The notes under the pieces are model-generated. The model did not search any database. It was given only the letters and a program-made list of their open reading frames with translations, and was not told where the DNA came from. The translations under genes were made by a program, and so were the position numbers. From Enterococcus_K sp051713825 (GTDB taxonomy: Bacteria; Bacillota; Bacilli; Lactobacillales; Enterococcaceae), in the NCBI RefSeq assembly GCF_051713825.1, contig NZ_JBIOQR010000001.1, forward strand, positions 1,984,001 to 2,048,000: a stretch of 64,000 nucleotides of DNA. The letters run 5' to 3'. This document shows positions 9,438 through 17,067 of this stretch, piece after piece. How positions within the stretch are numbered: position 1 is the first letter of the stretch; each line of letters opens with the position of its first letter.

Positions 9438-9825
9438 CCCCAAAACCTCCTCAATTTATTATGATTAGTATAGCACGCCCACACAAAGGTACAACAAAAA
9501 TTCCTGTGAAATGGCTCTCAGAAGTTCGTAACACTCGACCAAACAATTGCCTACTCTTTTCTACACAGGTTCTCGATTCTATCTAGCTAGAAAAATTCCT
9601 TATCGCACATCAAATGAATACGAGTCTACATAATCCGATTGCTCTAACGCGCTACCGTGAACACCTTGTAACCATCAAAACCCAGTGCTCTATCGGTAAA
9701 AAAATAGAAGACAAGTCAATTGACCAATCTCCTACCTTCTTTGCTGCCCTTTTTATCATTCTTAATACAGATTTCTTCTGGTGGTGCTTGATCCAGTCTC
9801 TTCAAAAGACAATTTTTCTGAACAA
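9438..9825. other. Gene-free spacer
   Basis: About 390 bp between the acetyltransferase and the TetR gene. Short frames on the plus strand have no ribosome binding site and no recognisable sequence. It presumably holds the promoter of the acetyltransferase; I could not pick a convincing one. Confidence 0.4.
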
Positions 9826-10359
9826 TCACGAGGTTGCTAGTTCCTTTTGATTAGCCAAAATCAATTGGCTATCCGATTGAATCATCTCTTCCAATAAATA
9901 CATTTTTTGACTCAGTTCGCCAGTTTCAGTAAGAACGGAAATCATGCCCTGCATACGAGAAAATAGAATCTGTTTCTCACAAGTAGTCAATCGTGTCTCC
10001 TCTTTAAAACAGGCTTCAAAAAAGTTAAACAAAAAGGCTTTTGAGCGAATCTTCATGCGATTGTCCGCAAACAAGACATAATATAAGGCGTCTTCTTGAA
10101 TAAACCGACAATAATTCGCTAAAAACTCAGACAGACTTTGTTCACCCTTGAAATACTGTTTTTGAATTTTGGTCAATATCTGTTCTGTTAAAATCTCTTT
10201 GACCTCTTCAATATTTTGAAAAGAGAGATAGATTGGCTGTGTCGAGATATCCAGTTCTTTAGCTAGTCCTCTTGACGTGATGTTATCAATGCCTTTTTTC
10301 AGGGCCAATTGATACGCGCCCTTTAAAATAAAGGCTGCATCATATTTTTGGTGTCGCAT
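9826..10359 (-). CDS. TetR-family transcriptional regulator
   Basis: A 177-residue protein with an N-terminal helix-turn-helix: AAFILKGAYQLALKKGIDNITSRGLAKELDISTQPIYLSF, the usual TetR pattern though with a Gln-Pro in the recognition turn. The C-terminal helical ligand-binding part is unassigned. AGGAGG precedes the ATG. No efflux pump or other obvious target lies beside it; the nearest upstream gene is the small unknown protein at 10385, separated by 25 bp and probably co-transcribed. Confidence 0.85.
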   Translation of the reverse strand: MRHQKYDAAFILKGAYQLALKKGIDNITSRGLAKELDISTQPIYLSFQNIEEVKEILTEQILTKIQKQYFKGEQSLSEFLANYCRFIQEDALYYVLFADNRMKIRSKAFLFNFFEACFKEETRLTTCEKQILFSRMQGMISVLTETGELSQKMYLLEEMIQSDSQLILANQKELATS

Positions 10360-10384
10360 AGTATCCCTCCTTTGTTACGTTATT

Positions 10385-10789
10385 TTAATTATTCTTTTTT
10401 TGTTTTTTTAGACTCTCTTTTGGTTTCTCATCCTTGGCCTGCTTATAAAAACGAGCCCCGACAATCTCATCGATGGTCTCTTCCTCATTCATGTTCCAAA
10501 AACCATAAATAATCAAAGTCCCGTCTTTCATATGAATCTTCAAAGTCGTGTCATAAATTTCTGTATCCGGGTCAAAAAAAATCTCTTTCTTTTCCAACAC
10601 CAACACGCGTTCATAGATCTTTTTGACCATATCTTTAGAAATTCCTGCCCCTTGCTTTTTATCCATCTTCGAATACAGTGCCCAAAAACCAATCGAAAAA
10701 CCGAAAGCTTTTTGAAACCGACTCTTTTGAAGAGGCTTTTTTCGAGGCAGGATTTCTGTTCCTTTTTTCTTTTTAAACCATTTCATCAT
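10385..10789 (-). CDS. Small conserved-looking protein of unknown function
   Basis: A 134-residue, strongly basic protein, not recognised. The N-terminus is Lys-rich (MMKWFKKKKG) and a mildly hydrophobic stretch AFGFSIGFWALYS (about residues 29-41) may touch the membrane. The rest is a compact alpha/beta-looking domain with TTLKIHMKDGTLIIYGFW, ending in a Lys-rich tail. AAAGGA lies 7 bases before the ATG. It precedes the TetR gene on the same strand. Nothing in the sequence assigns a role. Confidence 0.65.
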   Translation of the reverse strand: MMKWFKKKKGTEILPRKKPLQKSRFQKAFGFSIGFWALYSKMDKKQGAGISKDMVKKIYERVLVLEKKEIFFDPDTEIYDTTLKIHMKDGTLIIYGFWNMNEEETIDEIVGARFYKQAKDEKPKESLKKQKKNN

Positions 10790-10815
10790 TCAGCTATCCT
10801 TTTCTGATTCGTCCT

Positions 10816-11030
10816 AGTTTGTTTCTAAGAAAGAATACATTCAGTTATTTTACGGGTAAGTGTCCTGTATGCATGCGCTTCATACAGTTCAGTCGGTTGG
10901 CGTTATCTCCCTGCCCCCTATTCACGTATTGTTCGGTGGTCAGGAAACCTCTTTTCCACTTACTTGGCCTGTCTCATCTCATAGGTGGAGAACTGCCAGG
11001 AATGTTCTTTCTTAGAAAACTAAGTTGATT
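10816..11030. repeat. Palindromic element with 20-25 bp terminal inverted repeats
   Basis: About 215 bp bounded by GTTTCTAAGAAAGAATACAT on the left and its near-complement TGTTCTTTCTTAGAAAAC on the right. Internal pairs are CTGTATG/CATACAG and GTAAGTG/CACTTAC, so almost the whole element can fold into one long branched hairpin. The hexamer GATTCG flanks both sides (near 10807 and 11028) and may be a target duplication. It carries no reading frame. It marks the 3' edge of the pilus operon and could be a MITE-like element or a structured RNA. Confidence 0.55.
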
Positions 11031-11037
11031 CGAAGAC

Positions 11038-12018
11038 TCAGTCGCTAAACTCTTCCGTGTTCAAACGTCCTACCTGCACCAATTTTTCGATTTTAAATTG
11101 TAAGTCGTCATAAATTTCGGTGACATTCTTTCGTGATTCATCGACTTCCACCGAGATTTTTTTCACCCGATGACTGATTTTTTCTAAGGCCATCTCAGCT
11201 GAATTCATCATCCGTTTGGCATCCGCTTCCGCCTCTTCTAAGGTCCGTTTCGCTTGTTTTTTTGCGGAAACCAAGACTTCACCAATCTCTTGTTGGGAAT
11301 GGCTAACCTCTAGTTGAAGGGCTTCATTTTGTTGCTTCAATGTCTGAATTTCTTTTTGTGCTTGAATCAATTGGTCGCTGCCATTGGAATCAGATTGAAG
11401 CGCTGCTTGCGTGTCTTTGAGCTGTTGCGTTAGGGTTTCATACCGTTGTTGCCAATCGGTGAGTTGTTCCTCGGCCGTTTGGACTGTCTGTTCTAACGTC
11501 TGACAATCTTGTTGGCGTTCCTCCAGTGTTTTTATGGTCTCTTGTAAGGCCTTTGTGAGCTCCTTTTTATCTGCTTGTTCCTTCAATAGAAGCGTGTCTT
11601 TTTCTGACACAAGCGCACCCGTCTCTTCCAAAAGCTGTTTGTAGTGCCCTAGCTTGTGACGTAGCTTTTCTTTGGTCTGTTTTTCCGCCTCGTACTCACT
11701 GCTTAGTTTTTCATAATTGATTTGATACGCTGCCAGTTGGGTTTCAGACGCAGCGTTTGTCACTGTGCTGTTTTTGGTTTCTTCTAGCTCACTTTTTAAA
11801 GCCGCGACTTCTTCAATCAAAGCGACCAATTTGGCTTCAGTTGTTTTCTTTTCTTCTGTTATTTTTGTCAGGGCTTCTTGTAGACGGACCACTTCAGATG
11901 CTTCATCGGTGGTCGCCTCTTCTTCAACCTCTTCTTCGACAAATAACTCATCAGGCAGCTCATTGATTTCTTCAATGATGTTCTTGTTAAAGAACCAACC
12001 CTCTTTCTTTTTTTCCAT
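11038..12018 (-). CDS. Coiled-coil protein with DivIVA-like C-terminus, paralogue 2
   Basis: A 326-residue, nearly all-helical protein and the last gene of the pilus operon. Three parts are visible: a short conserved head (KKEGWFFNKNIIEEINELP), a long Glu/Gln/Lys-rich coiled coil (about 50-230), and a C-terminal block beginning GEVLVSAKKQAKRTLEEAE that resembles the C-terminal coiled coil of DivIVA/GpsB-type proteins. No signal peptide or membrane segment, so cytoplasmic. Head and tail match the neighbouring gene at 12053, so the two arose by duplication. Function unknown; a polar or septal scaffold for pilus assembly is my inference. Confidence 0.75.
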   Translation of the reverse strand: MEKKKEGWFFNKNIIEEINELPDELFVEEEVEEEATTDEASEVVRLQEALTKITEEKKTTEAKLVALIEEVAALKSELEETKNSTVTNAASETQLAAYQINYEKLSSEYEAEKQTKEKLRHKLGHYKQLLEETGALVSEKDTLLLKEQADKKELTKALQETIKTLEERQQDCQTLEQTVQTAEEQLTDWQQRYETLTQQLKDTQAALQSDSNGSDQLIQAQKEIQTLKQQNEALQLEVSHSQQEIGEVLVSAKKQAKRTLEEAEADAKRMMNSAEMALEKISHRVKKISVEVDESRKNVTEIYDDLQFKIEKLVQVGRLNTEEFSD

Positions 12019-12052
12019 GGCGAATCCTCTCTCTTCTTAAGTATCGGTGAGC

Positions 12053-13162
12053 CTAAGCTTGTTCTCTTCGACTGTCACGCTCAGTTGCGCGTCTTGGGTC
12101 AAAGAGTTGGTTGACTTTCTTTTCCAAGACATCATAAATCTCAGAGACTGTTTGACGAGATTTATTGATTTCATATGAGATTTGTTTGGCTTGACTTTCG
12201 ATTTGTTCCGACTCAATCTTCGCTGCACGAATCAATTGATTGGCTTCTAGTTTGGCTTCGTCCACAAACTGTTGGGCTTGTTTCTTCGCCACGATTAAGA
12301 CTTCCCCAATGCCTTGTTTGGCTTGGTTCAATTCATGAGTCAACGTATTGTTTTCTTTCAATAATTCCGCCACTTGGCGTTCCAATTGATGGTAACGTTC
12401 TTCGTTTTGACTACTCCTTGCTTCTTGGACTTGGAACCCTTCAATTTGACGTTCTTTTACTTCAAGAAGATCGGTTAATTGAGCCGATTTTTCTTTTTCC
12501 TCCGTCAAGTGTTGGCTTAACTGCGCAAATTTTTCATGCGTTGCTTGTAGTCCTTCATGAATAGAGGTGGCTTCTTCTTCTTTTTGCGCAAGCAATTGGT
12601 CTTTTTCTGCGACGATTGCTTGTGTCTCAGCCAGTTCGTTTTCCACTTCCATCACTCTCATTTTTAATTTATCACGTGTCGTGTCCTTCGCTTCTAGTTG
12701 CGCCGTGGCATCTGACCATTGTTTTTTGAGGGCTTCATAGGTTGTTTCAGCTTCTTTTAGTTGGTCCAACAGCTGGTCTTCCCGCTGCATAGACGTCCGT
12801 TTACTTTCTTGTAGACGTTTGTTTTCTTCTTTTAGCTCCGTCAATTTGCTTTCGTAGTCTTGTTGGGTCGCCACTAAGGTATCTAACGAAACCGTCGGTT
12901 CTTTCATAGCCTCTTCCTTGATCTGTTTTAATTCGGATTTCAAACGCGTTAATTCTTGGTCCAGAACCTGTTGGTTCGTTTCCTTTTCTGCGACAGTCAC
13001 AAAGTCTGTTTCTCGATTGATTGGCACCACTTTTTCTTCTTTTTCAATGGTTTTAGGTTTCTCTTCACTTGCCTCATCCAAAAAATCGTCATCTGATAAC
13101 TCATTGATTTCATCCAAAATATTTTTGGTAAAAAACCAACCTTCACGTTTCTTTTCTGCCAT
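12053..13162 (-). CDS. Coiled-coil protein with DivIVA-like C-terminus, paralogue 1
   Basis: A 369-residue cytoplasmic coiled-coil protein. It shares the head KKREGWFFTKNILDEINELS and the tail GEVLIVAKKQAQQFVDEAK...ISYEINKSRQTVSEIYD with the 326-residue neighbour, while the central coiled coil (about 70-265) has diverged in length and sequence. AAGGA stands before the ATG. It begins 19 bp after the membrane protein gene, so the genes are certainly co-transcribed. The conserved FF-x-KNI-EINEL head may bind a common partner, for example the cytoplasmic side of the membrane protein encoded upstream. Its presence in a sortase-pilus operon is unusual. Confidence 0.75.
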   Translation of the reverse strand: MAEKKREGWFFTKNILDEINELSDDDFLDEASEEKPKTIEKEEKVVPINRETDFVTVAEKETNQQVLDQELTRLKSELKQIKEEAMKEPTVSLDTLVATQQDYESKLTELKEENKRLQESKRTSMQREDQLLDQLKEAETTYEALKKQWSDATAQLEAKDTTRDKLKMRVMEVENELAETQAIVAEKDQLLAQKEEEATSIHEGLQATHEKFAQLSQHLTEEKEKSAQLTDLLEVKERQIEGFQVQEARSSQNEERYHQLERQVAELLKENNTLTHELNQAKQGIGEVLIVAKKQAQQFVDEAKLEANQLIRAAKIESEQIESQAKQISYEINKSRQTVSEIYDVLEKKVNQLFDPRRATERDSRREQA

Positions 13163-13180
13163 TCGTTTGTCCTTCTTTCT

Positions 13181-13918
13181 CTATTTTTGTTCCGCCACTA
13201 ATTGAAAATCTTCTTCACCAACACGGGTGTACTGCCACTGTTCCTTTTGTTCGGTCTTGCCATCGGAGATGCCGACTGTTTGGAACGTCACTTCCTTCAG
13301 CGTGTTGACCGCCGTTAGTTCGGCAAGGATCTTTGAAATCACCGGCGCCATCTTCAAGTTCCCTCGCTCCTCATTTTGAATCGACAAGTAAATCGTCTGA
13401 GTCGACGGCTCAACTGTTAGTAAGACTGTCGACAGTCCGATATAAGGCGCCAGCTTTTGCGAGAGGGTTTGTTCCATCTTGCCCTGAAGCTTTCGATTGT
13501 CCTTTTCAGAAGTCAGTGGCGCCCATGCTTCATCCGCTAACCCTAGCCCTTTTTCTGGATACTCCTGTAGAGGTGTTTGTTGAATGAAGATTTTTTGTTC
13601 AGTCTTCAGCGTCATTAATTCTTCATTGGCTTGGGTCAATTGTTGGGTAATTTCCGTATTCTTTTGTTGGATTGTTAGGGTGTAATAAAACAGACAAAAG
13701 AGGAAAAAAGTCATCCCTAAGCCCCAAAAAAGAAGATAATGAATATGTTTTTCATTTTCTCTTTGCTTAATATAGATCAGCTTCTTTTTCGCTGGAACGG
13801 ATTCGACATCGTCCACCGCCAGTTGTTTCAATTGATACCGAACAATCGCGCGATAGCCTAAAAGCCCAGTCAAACTCACGAGAAATAGACCGCCAATCCA
13901 TGAAAAAAGCATCAACAT
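13181..13918 (-). CDS. Membrane protein of the pilus operon, unknown function
   Basis: A 245-residue protein with two predicted membrane helices, at about 2-22 (MLFSWIGGLFLVSLTGLLG) and 62-82 (LLFWGLGMTFFLFCLFYYTL). Both termini of this helical pair imply an outside C-terminal part: a coiled coil (83-115) and an alpha/beta domain (about 150-245) with LSTVLLTVEPSTQTIYLSI. The topology recalls pilus-assembly proteins such as PilN, but I see no sequence match that would justify the name. GGGAGG precedes the ATG. It lies between the signal peptidase and the coiled-coil pair, and may link cytoplasmic scaffold to extracellular assembly. Confidence 0.7.
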   Translation of the reverse strand: MLMLFSWIGGLFLVSLTGLLGYRAIVRYQLKQLAVDDVESVPAKKKLIYIKQRENEKHIHYLLFWGLGMTFFLFCLFYYTLTIQQKNTEITQQLTQANEELMTLKTEQKIFIQQTPLQEYPEKGLGLADEAWAPLTSEKDNRKLQGKMEQTLSQKLAPYIGLSTVLLTVEPSTQTIYLSIQNEERGNLKMAPVISKILAELTAVNTLKEVTFQTVGISDGKTEQKEQWQYTRVGEEDFQLVAEQK

Positions 13919-13979
13919 CTGTTTGCCTCCCTTCTGTGTTCATTTTTTTAACAAGTTGTTTTCTTTCTATTTTGTGTCT

Positions 13980-14519
13980 TTAGTTCTTAAACAAAACGGT
14001 TCCTTCAATGGTGGCTTGTTTGACCCAACCAAAGGCGCGGCTATCTTTGGAGACGCCTAAGTGGTCGCCTAACACAAAGTAACAGCCTTCAGGGATGGTG
14101 GTTCGTCCCCGCCAAGTGTTTGCCCAGCTGACGGAAAGATCGACACTATAGGTATTCAAAAACTTGCCTGTGCCATCCAAATCAATCACCATTCGGGTGC
14201 CTGTAATAAACAGGGCATCTCCTGGTAAACCAATAATCCGCTTCACAAATTGCCCGGGTTCCTCGGCCATCGAAAAGGAAATGATGGCGTAACGCTGTAA
14301 GGGTTCTTTTTTTGAAACCAGGACCCACTCGTCTTCTTTGAGGGTTGGTGCCATGGAAGAGCCTGTCACCGGGTGAATCAAATACGTCGATACAAGGAGC
14401 TGTCGCACAGACACCCCAACAAAAAGAAAAACCAAACACAACACCCAGAGGGTTCGTCGTTTCTTTCGTTTTGTCCCTTTCGGGACACGCTGGCGCTTGT
14501 GGTAGTGTTCGTTTGTCAT
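13980..14519 (-). CDS. Signal peptidase I dedicated to the pilus operon
   Basis: A 179-residue type I signal peptidase with one N-terminal membrane anchor (about 24-43). The catalytic Ser lies in GSSMAPTL (Ser55) and the general-base Lys in FVKRIIGLPGD (Lys93), followed by the usual GDHLGVSKDSRAFG box. Such enzymes in pilus loci (SipA-like) process pilin precursors or act as assembly chaperones; here both catalytic residues are present, so it should be active. The N-terminus is very basic. GGAAGGAG precedes the start. A second, housekeeping-looking enzyme is encoded at 25775. Confidence 0.9.
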   Translation of the reverse strand: MTNEHYHKRQRVPKGTKRKKRRTLWVLCLVFLFVGVSVRQLLVSTYLIHPVTGSSMAPTLKEDEWVLVSKKEPLQRYAIISFSMAEEPGQFVKRIIGLPGDALFITGTRMVIDLDGTGKFLNTYSVDLSVSWANTWRGRTTIPEGCYFVLGDHLGVSKDSRAFGWVKQATIEGTVLFKN

Positions 14520-14531
14520 TGGGACTCCTTC

Positions 14532-16304
14532 CTAACGGATAAAATTCAAAAACAAAATGGGCAGTAAAAACAACAGAAACAACGGCACGATGGTCTGCAT
14601 CGGCTCAGAAATGACCCGCGCAGACAACAACATGCTTCGTTTTTGAAAGGAATGAACGGGGTCTGATTTGACCAGTTCACCCGTCACTTTCTTGTTTTGT
14701 TGAACCAGACCCAATTCTTTTAGAACCGCTGCATCGGCTGTTTTTAAGGGTTGAATACTACTCAACTCCCCCTGGACCACACGCCGATAGATGGTACCAA
14801 TGTCGCCTTCACATCGTAGTAAGGTCAAAATCGCGGTTGTATCCGAAGGTTGTTTTTCCACATACGCTACCTCCGTATCACGAATCACTTTATTAACAGT
14901 CACTTTGTAGGTATAGACATCCTTAAAGTCTGTCGTATACACTACATCTCCCTCATCCAAGTTCTGAATTCGATGCAGTAAGACATCTCGGTCAAAAATA
15001 TTATGGGCCAATAAGACATAGTTGCCTTTGCCCAGCTGTTGTTCCTTGCGGTAGGTCGCGGCACCTGTCAGTAAATTTTCATTGGCTAACCCAGCCAAAA
15101 TAGGCAGATCAATCGCAACCTTAGGAATCACTACTTTGCCGATGCCCCAATTGTTGGTGGTTTGTTGAAACACGGTTTTGGCTTCGGCATAATTGGAGAC
15201 ATTGACACTGGCAATTTGTTTTTCTTCAAAATTTGCTTGACTGATTTTGTCTAAGTTGTATTGACTAATTTCTTCTTCTTTTCCAATGTTAATTTGTGGC
15301 ATCTCGGTTTCCTCTTGCATATGGGCATACCCATAAATCGCAATCCCAAGAATCGTTACCATTGCTAAGAACAACGCCACAAAAAGACATTTGGTGACAA
15401 AGAATAAGCGTTTCAATTGTTTGCGGCCTTTCTTTGAGACCTCTGGGTCTTCAGAACGAAAGCGTCTCAGCTGGAAGCGATAAATCGCCATCAAAATCAA
15501 GAAAACTAAGAGGTTGACCGCTAAGGTCAACAGCACAATGTTTTGGTAGCTCCATAGGTTTCGTTTGGTCACCTTTTTATTCAAGGCTTCTTCATAGGGA
15601 ATCCGATGCCCAGTCACCAACAAACGATACGTATTAATCCCCGGCGGGGTACAGGTCAGTAGCGTCACAGTATCTTTCCCCGAGATGATTTTGACCTTAT
15701 CCACTTCACTGGGTAAGACCTCTTCAAAAGAATCAATCTCATAAGCCAACCGTTTTCCTAAAATATTGACAAAGAAGATATCTCCTTCAACTAAGTTTTT
15801 GACATCCGTAAACAAGACTTGGTTTTTGACGCCACTATGCCCGGTAATCACGGCACGAGTATTTTTCCCACCGACAGGAATCGTAGAGGGTTCAAAATGC
15901 CCCAGGCCTTTGTCTAAGGTTTTGTAAGAAGTCCCGTTATAAAAGGGCAAGGCTTGAATATCCAAAGCTGGAATATCTAAGGTCCCCATAACGGCCCCTT
16001 CACTAGCGACAGAGCTATAGACAATCGGGTCAACTTGTTTGCCTTCTTGTTTTTTATAAATGTAGTCGTTGTAACGATTCGCCAATTGAATCTGGGCTTC
16101 TCGTTCTTCTTGGCTCATCTTTTTTAAGGTGTCATCGTACTGGGAGACCGCCTCGCTTCGTTCGCGATTGGCTAAGTAATTACCGACAATGGGGTAAAGT
16201 AAAATCAACGTTCCTGCGACAATCATCACACAGGCGAAGACCATCAAAAAAGAATGTTTTTTTCGTGTGTTCGGTTTGGTTTGTTTTGGTCGTTTGCGCC
16301 CCAT
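14532..16304 (-). CDS. Tandem double sortase: class C-like fused to class A-like
   Basis: A 590-residue protein, about twice the normal sortase length, with two complete transpeptidase domains. Domain 1 (about 95-235) is class C-like: a lid motif DPI (92-94), His156 in VITGHSG, Cys218 in TLLTCTP and Arg227. Domain 2 (about 385-515) is closer to class A: His434 in VLLAHN, Cys498 in TLLRCEG, Arg507. The Cys-to-Arg distance is nine in both. Four membrane helices (about 17-40, 256-275, 302-325, 572-588) place both domains outside. No frameshift joins them; it is one frame after GAGGGGAG. Domain 1 probably polymerises pilins; domain 2 may anchor the fibre to the wall. Confidence 0.9.
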   Translation of the reverse strand: MGRKRPKQTKPNTRKKHSFLMVFACVMIVAGTLILLYPIVGNYLANRERSEAVSQYDDTLKKMSQEEREAQIQLANRYNDYIYKKQEGKQVDPIVYSSVASEGAVMGTLDIPALDIQALPFYNGTSYKTLDKGLGHFEPSTIPVGGKNTRAVITGHSGVKNQVLFTDVKNLVEGDIFFVNILGKRLAYEIDSFEEVLPSEVDKVKIISGKDTVTLLTCTPPGINTYRLLVTGHRIPYEEALNKKVTKRNLWSYQNIVLLTLAVNLLVFLILMAIYRFQLRRFRSEDPEVSKKGRKQLKRLFFVTKCLFVALFLAMVTILGIAIYGYAHMQEETEMPQINIGKEEEISQYNLDKISQANFEEKQIASVNVSNYAEAKTVFQQTTNNWGIGKVVIPKVAIDLPILAGLANENLLTGAATYRKEQQLGKGNYVLLAHNIFDRDVLLHRIQNLDEGDVVYTTDFKDVYTYKVTVNKVIRDTEVAYVEKQPSDTTAILTLLRCEGDIGTIYRRVVQGELSSIQPLKTADAAVLKELGLVQQNKKVTGELVKSDPVHSFQKRSMLLSARVISEPMQTIVPLFLLFLLPILFLNFIR

Positions 16305-16354
16305 AGACGTCGCTCCCCTCTCTTTTTTAGCTCCTTATGTATCAAGGAAAGAAA

Positions 16355-16380
16355 GAGTAACCCTACAAATAGAGTTACTC
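16355..16380 (-). terminator. Intra-operon hairpin between pilins and sortase
   Basis: GAGTAAC...GTTACTC hairpin followed on the minus strand by TTTCTTTCCTT, 15 bp past the small pilin stop. A partial terminator here would give more pilin than sortase transcript, a usual need in pilus operons. The T run is interrupted, so I expect leaky termination. Confidence 0.5.
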
Positions 16381-16394
16381 CTTCAGACATTTAC

Positions 16395-17066
16395 TTAGTT
16401 CCGTGTGTTTCGTTGGCGCATCGAGAGAAACCCGAGAGCCCCCATAATCAAAATCACTAAGCTTAGGGGGATAAACGGTCGGTAGTTACCGATATTGCCA
16501 CTGGTTTGTGGCAGGCGTTCCACCGTTTTTGGTTTCTCCGTCGGTGCCTTACTCGAGACCACACTTGATTTTGGATATAAGTAGACTTCAGAAAGAGCGG
16601 GTTTGTCTCCTGCCTGAGGCAGAGGCAATTCCAAAATCACCGGCTCCATCACATTTTTGAGTTGCCCGTTATTCTTTTCAATCACCCGATACATTCCTTG
16701 GGCCAAACCATCAATTCGTGCTAGACCTGTTTGGTCAGTGACAATCGTTGTCGAAAAGGCCGCAGCCCCTTCGACGAGTTGATAATCAGTTCCCCCAGAA
16801 ATCGGGGTCACCCGAGTGACTTCGTATTGAATCCCTGGTAGTGCCACGAGTTTTTTGCCATCGGCATCTACTGCGTGTTCCACCTTGGTTCCATCTTGAA
16901 GAAACTCTTTGGGTAAAGAAGTGGACGCATCGAGCTTGTATTTTTGAATCGAAAGAGCATACGAATCTGCGGTTTCCGCAGAAACAACCAATGGCGCACC
17001 CACCAAAAGAAAGACAAGGAACGCAAGGAAGACTCCTTTTACAACTGTTTCACTACGTTGGTTCAT
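16395..17066 (-). CDS. Small (anchor-type) pilin with LPQTS sorting signal
   Basis: A 223-residue cell-wall protein: signal peptide (MNQRSETVVKGVFLAFLVFL... cut near AET), one Ig-like CnaB domain (about 35-165, with YALSIQKYKL, a Gly-rich loop, then GLAQGMYRVIEKN containing an E-box Glu), a Pro/Lys linker, and LPQTS at 185 followed by a hydrophobic helix and MRQRNTRN tail. The size and LPQTS motif, which differs from LPFTG of the other two pilins, fit the basal pilin that hands the fibre to the cell wall. Start at 17066 follows AAAGGAG; it sits one base past the tip gene stop. Confidence 0.85.
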   Translation of the reverse strand: MNQRSETVVKGVFLAFLVFLLVGAPLVVSAETADSYALSIQKYKLDASTSLPKEFLQDGTKVEHAVDADGKKLVALPGIQYEVTRVTPISGGTDYQLVEGAAAFSTTIVTDQTGLARIDGLAQGMYRVIEKNNGQLKNVMEPVILELPLPQAGDKPALSEVYLYPKSSVVSSKAPTEKPKTVERLPQTSGNIGNYRPFIPLSLVILIMGALGFLSMRQRNTRN

Positions 17067-17067
17067 G

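Noticed and set aside
9614..9850. 78-codon plus-strand gene between acetyltransferase and TetR genes
   Set aside because: No ribosome binding site, overlaps the TetR gene end, and no recognisable sequence.
10816..11030. 6S RNA, SRP RNA or tmRNA in the palindromic element
   Set aside because: No conserved core of any of these RNAs was recognised; only the long-hairpin shape is similar to 6S RNA.
12037..12228. Separate 63-codon gene overlapping the coiled-coil gene
   Set aside because: It is the other frame of the repetitive coiled-coil gene, without a ribosome binding site of its own.
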